A stretch of DNA of 64,000 bases from Nomia melanderi (taxonomy: Eukaryota; Arthropoda; Insecta; Hymenoptera; Halictidae), in contig NC_135000.1 in assembly GCF_051020985.1 (NCBI RefSeq), positions 5,601,001 to 5,665,000 on the forward strand. The letters are read 5' to 3'. The translations under genes were made by a program, and so were the position numbers. This document shows positions 57,780 through 64,000 of this stretch, in pieces; positions within the stretch are counted from its first letter, which is position 1; each line of letters opens with the position of its first letter. The notes beneath the pieces are model-generated. The model was given only the letters and a program-made list of their open reading frames with translations, did not search any database and was not told the origin of the DNA.

Positions 57780-57975
57780 GTATTTTAGAAAATAATAGTA
57801 TTGCTAAATGGTAATGATGATATTGTTATCGGATAATAGTATTATTATTGCTAAATTATAATAATATTCTTACCAAGTAATAATAGTAGCATTGCTAAAT
57901 GATAATAGTAATATTATTACGAAATAATAATAGGAGTCTTATTGCCAAACGATAACAATATTATTGCCATTATTA
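57780..57975 (+). repeat. degenerate AATAATAGTATTGCTAAATG repeat
   Basis: AATAATAGTATTGCTAAATG, TATTATTGCTAAATTATAAT, AATAGTAGCATTGCTAAATG and TATTGCCAAACGATAAC recur about every 50 bases. AT-rich, with trinucleotide character. Confidence 0.7.
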
Positions 57976-57989
57976 ACTCCACACTTTCT

Positions 57990-58126
57990 GTACATGTAAA
58001 CTGTTTTCAGGTTATGTTGTTTAGATTTACAATCGATAGCTTCAAGTGAAAGATATTTGCATTTGTTAATTTGCGTTTGGAATCTTCGTCACGAGTCTGA
58101 CACGTTATTATAAGATAAGGGATTAA
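57990..58126 (+). mobile_element. TTAA MITE right half (family CCCCTTGCCCTAT)
   Basis: CGTCACGAGTCTGACACGTT followed by ATTATAAGATAAGGGATTAA is the right terminus of the family seen at 48127. The left half is missing, apparently replaced by the neighbouring AT-rich repeat. Confidence 0.6.
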
Positions 58127-58602
58127 TGGTGTGTTGAAAATGGTGAATGTTTTCGATCATTTTACAGGTGAAAATGGTTAAGGTAGTTCGAATATTTATT
58201 TACATATTTTTCTTGCTCCCATTTCAATCTTGCTTCCGTGAGACCCGCTGACATTCTTATTAATGACTGATGACCGGGGACAGAAGTTAGCCAGGGGAGG
58301 GTGAAAAGTTAAATGAAGTCTTTGAAAATCTGGGTCAAAGTAGATGTCACTGCGACGCTGTTCAAGGGTTGCCGAAGATTCATGAGTCTACAAGGAATTT
58401 GAATTTGCTTATGAAATCTTTGAGAGTGAGTAATTTTACCTAGCAAACATCGCGTACAGAGAGTTCTTAATACACTCAATCCTAAACTTCACTCAATCAA
58501 GTGAATTCCTTATTTCCATCGTTTCGCAATTGGAAAAGTAGCATCAATTATTCATTATTTAGTATTACAATCTTCACATTACACTATTATCAACTCACAT
58601 TA
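58127..58602. other. AT-rich DNA with a weak GC patch
   Basis: 58220-58380 has moderate GC. No repeat, frame or element recognised. Confidence 0.45.
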
Positions 58603-58825
58603 TTAACACCAGGTTTACGGAACGCGTCAAATTGACGCATATTGGATTTTAGAAATATTATTTTGTAAATGTTTACGCCGATTTTGATTGATGCGATCAC
58701 ACTGACATGTATCCCAATTATCTACTATCAAATCTCCAGTTCCCACAATCTAAATAAACGAGCATCAATTCTTTTAGGAATAATAGAATGAAGTGTACAA
58801 TAAATGCCCGTAAACGTAGTGTTAA
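58603..58825 (+). mobile_element. complete TTAA MITE, family CACCAGGTTTACGG, 223 bp
   Basis: Left TTAACACCAGGTTTACGG; right reads inward as TTAACACTACGTTTACGG. Sixteen of 18 positions match. It is the only copy of this family that I saw in the window. Non-coding. Confidence 0.8.
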
Positions 58826-59630
58826 ACATTTCGATTCAACGATTATCTTGTATGTTACGATTGTTTCCAAGTAGTTCAGAAGCGTCAGTGATCGACTGAC
58901 ATGGCATTTAACGTGTTAAGTGCAAATAACTGATTCGTTACTCTTGAGAACGATTTTGTTCGAACGCTGAAGTTACCGTTCCACAGTCGAATCTCAGGAT
59001 CGATCGCAGCGACACGGCCCGGTTAATCGCGCGCGTACAAGCGAGCAACTGCTCTCTCCCGGTTGAGTTGCCTCGGCTTAAAATTGCAAGCGTTCCGGCC
59101 GCGGCACCGTAAAGAGTCGCGGAAACACGGAATCGCGGGGAACAACTGAACCGCCGCCACCCTCACCCCTTGCCGGAAGTCTGGCGGAATAATATCACCG
59201 GCGAAAATTATTATCCCTCGCCGGGGGATGAGCGTGCGCGCCGGTTTCCAGCGAGTCGTGCATTATCCGTCTCGTCTCGGCCACCGTTGGCGAGTTTGTT
59301 AAATTTTTTAATTCCATCGACGGGGCTCGACTGAAAACCGTGCGCGGGACGTCCCGCCGCCATTAATCATTCACGTGTCCGCCGTTGCGCGGAGATCATA
59401 CCTCGCGATTGGCGTATACGGGGTGGCACGGAATTCTCTGTAAGGAGGGTGGTACCTTGTGAAAGACGCTAAAAGAGAAATTGAAATGATTTCCGTTGGA
59501 GCGGGAATGTTTTGTGACGTTTTTTGGCGTGGTTGCGTTGACACGCTACGTGCTGGTTATTTCGCTCATTTCGAGTAATACTGATTAGAAGCGAGTCGTT
59601 TATTTATTGTTCAATATGTTTTTGGGATTT
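58826..59630. other. possible TTAA-element end and GC-rich CpG island
   Basis: GGCATTTAACGTGTTAA ending at 58920 resembles the right ends at 21196 and 21617. 58950-59460 is a CpG-rich island, with a G/T-rich flank after 59460. Confidence 0.45.
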
Positions 59631-59899
59631 TTAACTCCTTGCCATACAATGACGAGTGATTATGTTGATTTTTTTTAGAAAATGGAGCCTTATTCTGTTT
59701 AAAAGAATTTTAATTATTTTAGAATCTTTAATATAACTGTCTTAATTTGTAAATTGAAATACAGAACATAGAACTTTGGTGCAGAAGGAGATAGAAATAA
59801 GATAACGCTGATATTGATTTTCTTAGAAAATGGAACCTTACTCTATTCAAGAGGATTTCAACTATTCTACAATGCTTAATTTACTTTCCCCAATTCCCA
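59631..59899 (+). repeat. TTAA MITE left end followed by a 150-bp direct duplication
   Basis: TTAACTCCTTGCCATACAAT at 59631 matches the CCCCTTGCC family's left end. TTAGAAAATGGAGCCTTATT near 59675 and TTAGAAAATGGAACCTTACT near 59824, with trailing AATTATTTTAGAATCTTTAA and CAACTATTCTACAATGCTTA, form a direct repeat about 150 bases apart. Confidence 0.65.
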
Positions 59900-60554
59900 A
59901 ATCGAAATCTAAATTTTAAATATCTTAGAACTATCGAAATTCAAGGTAACTAACACCTCATTGTACCCAAACTAAGTTATCTGTTCATTCCACGAAAGAA
60001 TATCCGATTTTTCGCGCGGATAAAATTCAGGTCCCGACTAACGGGGATGAATTATCGAAGAAAATAAAACCGAAAAAAGAGGAATTTGTTGGGACCACGG
60101 TTTCGAAAAAAATGCGTGTCCCGTCTCGAATGATTGGCTACATATTTTCTGGGGAAATAAAGTGTCGTGGTATTGAATATTGTCACGGGTGGGGTGGAGT
60201 GGGGGGGGATGCATTTGTACCTTTGGAAAAATCGGGGGTAGAATTCTACGCGACGTCTGCCAATATTTCGTCGCGGCTCACAAGTGTCAGCGGTATTGCG
60301 GAGCACATTTTGCAGTGTGTCTAGAGTTATGTCTGTATCTGCCGGTGGCGTGAGCGCGATATCTCATAAATTCCGCGGATCTGTAACCGTTGTTTGATAC
60401 ACTTCCAGCCGGATGGAGTTCCGCGAGTCCGGGGAAAAAAAATGAGTTGCGACGCGTTAAATTCAACGATCTGTAGGGCCGGGGGTGGCAAAGGGGGGAC
60501 GGGTTGGTCCAGTTTCCAGAGGAGCCTCGGAAAAGTCGTTCCTGGATTCCACAA
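59900..60554. other. GC-richer island
   Basis: 60000-60550 is GC-rich, with a G-run (GGGTGGGGTGGAGTGGGGGG) near 60188-60207. Frames of 84, 70, 77 and 99 codons overlap on both strands, none recognised. Confidence 0.45.
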
Positions 60555-60687
60555 CCTCATGGAAATTCAAATTTTTAAGGATAAAAATCAAATTGGATGG
60601 CGACCGGATTTTTCTAACGAATATTATGAAAAGCGAAGCTTCATGGGAATTGAAATTTTGGAAAATGTAATTGGAAAAGAGGAGTTA
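60555..60687 (+). repeat. dispersed repeat copy 2 (pair with 53790-53907)
   Basis: GATTTTTCTAACGAATATTA, then GCGAAGCTTCATGGGAATTG, then ATTTTGGAAAATGTAATTGG match the 53.8-kb copy in the same order. Frames of 99 and 61 codons run into this copy, but the reading frame is not kept in the other copy. Confidence 0.7.
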
Positions 60688-61419
60688 CGATAAGGGAATG
60701 TTTCTTGGGGACTGTTGTGAAAATTGGATTGTATGGGAATTGATACTTTTATGGATTTAATTGTGGAAAATGGAATAACGATATGGTTTTTTGTTACAAA
60801 CACTATAAAACGTAGTGGAATTTCGTTGTTCTATATGTATTTGTTGTGTTCTGTGCGTAGTGTGGTATGTTCTGATTCCACGTTTATTATACATACATAA
60901 AACTCCGCAGTCCAGTAATTTCACTTGAAATGTAAAATATTCTAGTGTAAGCCGTTCGAAAATTTTTTCGAATTTCCAGTCCCCCGGGCCCGTACCGGTA
61001 ATTTTACCGCGGACTTGTATTTTTAATTAACGGAGTATCGTATAAACGGAGCCATAACGGAAAGCTACAAAAGACACGGGGAATAAAAACAAAACAATCT
61101 CTCTCTCCACCTCGTATCGGATTCCGATATGTTCATAATATGAATATCCACGGAGGAGCCATTTTTGCAATATGCATTTCGTTCCGGTAGTGTCATGTGC
61201 TGTTTTAGAAAAAATTAGGTTTCCGGAGTTTCGTGGCTGGTCGTTATTCATGTTCGAGGCATTCGTAATTCCACAAAGTAGTCTTCGTAGCGTATATAAA
61301 ATATTCAGAAGAAACAACACTTCCAAACTGTCTGTGGGCATTTATTCATTGACCCATATATTTCCCGCAAGATAATTAAAGATAACCATATTTTGCAGGT
61401 TCTCTTTCTAAAAAAGACA
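60688..61419. other. G/T flank and moderate-GC segment
   Basis: 60690-60900 is G/T-biased. 60950-61360 has moderate GC, with overlapping frames of 104 (minus) and 67 (plus) codons of no known type. Confidence 0.4.
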
Positions 61420-61852
61420 CAAAGAAATCATAAAATCATAAAATCTGTTTCAAGACATTTGTACAGCTATTAATTTTCAGTGTGTAATAGTTTCCTAACC
61501 TCAAAAATCTCCCTGGAACCTCAAAAAATCAAACGAAACCCCTGTCAAAGTGTAATGATAACTCCAAAATTATAGAACCATGAAATTTACTTCGAGACTC
61601 TTATGCATCCATTAATTTCCAGTATTTAGTAATGAGGACTGGTTTCCTAACCTCAAAAAATCAAAAGAAACCCCTGCCAAAGAGTAATAATAACTCCAAA
61701 ATTATAAAACCATGAAATCTACTTCGAGAAGCTTATACACCCACTAATTTCCAACGTTTAATATTGAGGACTCACTGAATCCTAATACTCAATTTCTAAC
61801 CTCAAAAAATCAAACGGAACCCCTGTCAAAGTGTAATAATAAATCCAGAATA
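61420..61852 (+). repeat. ~150-bp A/C-rich tandem repeat, ~2.7 copies
   Basis: TTTCCTAACCTCAAAAA-type starts lie at 61491, 61643 and 61793. They are followed by a CCCCTGTCAAAGTGTAATGA-like block and a CCAAAATTATAGAACCATGA-like block, then TACTTCGAGA. Copies are similar enough to suggest a fairly recent origin. Confidence 0.85.
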
Positions 61853-62679
61853 GTCTTTCTTCAAGGGAAACAGTTTCCCGGTCCCCCAGGATCCTCTGAT
61901 CTTTCATCCACAGGGGAAAGTGTATCCCGCATCTCATTTAACACGAACGCAACCGCAGAGTATCGATTTCCGGCGTGGACGAGCCTAGGACGCCCCGCCT
62001 CGAGAAACGGAATACAAAAATGCGCGCTTAAGCCTTCAATCGGTCGGTCCGCGGCGCGATTTACATGAGAAGACAAAAACTTGCTTTCGAGGCGTCGTCC
62101 CTAACCTCACTTTTCCCCGAGTGCGAACGCGGCGGGAGGAAAAGCTGGCTCAGCGGGACTCGGCCGCCCTCCCGCGCTGCTTTGCATTTTACAATGGCAA
62201 AGATATTATGTAAAGCGTCTGCGCGCGAGTACATTCGACGGAGCAGAGCATTGCTCGGTCACAAAATTTCATTGCCTTTCCCCGCACGCGCCAAAGAATC
62301 GTTTGAAACAATAGCCTGATTGTCTTCTTGTCTGCTAGGCTTTGCGCGCGGATCTCCCCTTTCACGTTTCCGCTCGGCTGACGATTTTCTATCCCGCTTT
62401 TTAGATGATTCCGTGTGATATCTGGGGAACGAAGCGAAATTAGCTGTACATAATTCTGAGTTACGTGTGTAGTTGATTGCTTGCCTCGAATTTAGCAGTG
62501 GAGACTCGGTTGCTGCTCTCGTAGCACGAACAGCAAAGTTTGATGAAATCGTAGTACCATTTGATACTTTCCCAGTCAAATTTGAAATATTCAAGAGGCA
62601 GAGTTGGTCGTATTACTCTATAAAAAGTTCAAACATGAATTCTTGGAAGAGTTCAATATAGAATTCAATATTCTATACA
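61853..62679. other. GC-rich CpG island then mixed flank
   Basis: 61860-62480 is CpG-rich. Frames of 71 and 111 (minus) and 84 and 62 (plus) codons are unsupported. 62480-62679 is of mixed composition. Confidence 0.45.
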
Positions 62680-63600
62680 AAACCTGAATACTTTAAAAAC
62701 CCTCATCCCCAAAACCTACATAGCCGGAATATTCTTTTGCTCTGAACATAACCTCAAACCGGTATCTATTAAAAACTATCAACCGAGCAAATTATAATAC
62801 TAAAAATCCTGCAAAAAGTTCAGCGAACCTAAGCAAAAAAATTCCCTCGAAAGAAACCAAATAATCTTGTCCTGTTCCCATGGTAATCCAGGAAACCAGC
62901 TGTCTGGATGCAAAGGGAGGCCAAAAACGTCCCCCATAAAACCGGAGCAAAAACGTTGTAGGCGTTCAAGTGGTACCGGCGCGGAACGTATGGAGATAAG
63001 GTTAAAAATCGTAATAGTTGCCAATTACGCGGGGCATAGTTGTTTCTAACACATTCCCAGGCGGCTGCAGTTGCAGCGTGCACCGGTGCGGACGCGGTTC
63101 CGGCGTCGGTGTGCTCCGGTGAGCATTTAGAATGGTCTCTTTCGCCGTTTTTCCCTGGTATCACTTATCTGGTGTAACGCTTTTAGCGCGCGTGTCTGTG
63201 TACAAAGTGTCTGCGGGCCTTGTATCCCCTAACTCGGCGTGTACATTGTTGCATATGGAAATGTACACACGGGATGGGCGCGCTTCTTACGTGCCACACG
63301 AGTGCACGCGTCCACACGGACACTCTCGACCGTTTAAATTTACTTTTTCCTGGTTGTTTCGTTCGCCGAGTGTCTCGCGCAATGTACCACCCCCATCCTA
63401 CCCCGCCGGCTGCCCGCAGGTCTCCAGCTGAAGGGGATGTAACGAATGGCTGCTTTCTTTATTTTCCTACGATTTTTCTGCTGTTTTCGAAATTGGAAAA
63501 TTATTGCCTCTCGTTTGCCCATTTGCTTCTTCCCCTGCCGCGGAAAAAGCCGTGGAAAATGCTTAGCGATCGGTCTGCTTGCATAATTGTATTCCGATAG
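62680..63600. other. C/A-rich flank plus GC-rich CpG island
   Basis: 62680-62840 is C/A-rich and 62840-63600 is CpG-rich. Frames of 111 (minus), 99, 126 (plus) and 88 (minus) codons overlap without recognised domains. Confidence 0.45.
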
Positions 63601-63888
63601 TGACATTAGGAGCTATTAAATTTTGATCTGGAGCCTTGGTTTCTTTAATGTGTAACAGTGGTGGTTTTGGAACTTGAGTTCTTTGATTGATATATTGAAA
63701 AACGTTATCGGATACATTCCTTTAGTGCTAAATTCATAATGTCCTAAATGCTTAAATTTTTAAGTATTTAGATTAGGAAATTCTGAAGCTTTTAAGTTTT
63801 TAGATTTTTGAATTCCTGAAGTTTTGGCTTCTTGGGTTCTTGGATTCCTAAATTTCGGAACTCCCGAATTCTAACAGTCTAAAATTCT
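63601..63888. repeat. G/T-rich flank with degenerate AAGTTTTTAGATTTTTG words
   Basis: Loose repetition of CTGAAGCTTTTAAGTTTTT, GATTTTTGAATTCCTG and TTCTTGGATTCCTAAATTTC marks low-complexity DNA to the right of the last island. Confidence 0.55.
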
Positions 63889-64000
63889 CATATTTTTATA
63901 TTTTTATATTCTTATATTCTTATATTCTTATACTCTTATACTCTTATATTCTTATATTCTTATATTCCTATATTCCTATATTCTTACATTCTTACATTCT
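63889..64000 (+). repeat. (CTTATATT)n microsatellite, runs off the window
   Basis: About 14 copies of an 8-base unit, CTTATATT, with variants CTTATACT, CCTATATT and CTTACATT grouped in adjacent pairs or triplets. The pairing of variants shows that copies spread by local duplication. The array continues past the window end. Confidence 0.92.

Noticed and set aside
1..64000. Conserved insect microRNAs (let-7, miR-1, miR-7, miR-8, miR-9, bantam, miR-124, miR-184 and others looked for by eye)
   Set aside because: No mature sequence was found on the + strand. The by-eye search of the minus strand is less reliable, so absence is not proven.

Overview
This window looks like non-coding DNA from an animal nuclear genome, most likely an insect and plausibly a bee or another hymenopteran. 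I infer that from three things: AT-rich DNA with short CpG-rich islands in which CpG is not depleted, many short TTAA-flanked piggyBac-like elements, and no bacterial-style gene packing. The taxon is an inference and cannot be proved from this window. I found no protein-coding gene, tRNA, rRNA or known microRNA that I can defend. The longest open frames (about 150-170 codons) lie in GC-rich patches, overlap each other on opposite strands and resemble no family I know. The window is probably a gene desert or the inside of a very large intron.

Layout: about 35-40 GC-rich islands of 0.3-1.2 kb recur roughly every 1.5-2 kb, separated by AT-rich valleys. Nearly every island has the same polarity. 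Its left flank is rich in C and A on the + strand, and its right flank is rich in G and T. Three islands counted by hand confirm this: C:G is 73:14 left and 26:65 right around 13450-14330; 37:6 left and 6:39 right around 34240-34880; 35:9 left and 10:33 right around 47060-47760. The skew reverses again inside the valleys, giving a sawtooth along the whole window.

Most valleys hold locally unique tandem repeats: a 36-bp minisatellite, and arrays of about 42, 55, 72-82, 80, 105, 131, 150, 155, 176, 177, 182, 200 and 219 bp. They also hold degenerate low-complexity DNA built from GAAATTTG-like words, sometimes inverting to CAAATTTC at the point where the skew flips.

Mobile DNA: about 20 short non-autonomous elements or ends with TTAA at their borders fall into several terminal-repeat families. 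These include CCCTTTGCGGACGA, CCCCTTGCCCTAT, CACTAAAACT, CCCTTTGCACTCGAG, CGCGTTCAGTGCC and CACCAGGTTTACGG. One hAT-like element (50798-51903) has 14-bp perfect terminal repeats and carries both the minisatellite and a nested TTAA element. A chain of three TTAA elements sharing border tetranucleotides lies at 20696-21617. A 176-bp satellite at 11780-12425 contains a TTAA-element terminus in every unit. I see no defence, secretion or metabolic system here; the most unusual signal is the repeated island and skew architecture.
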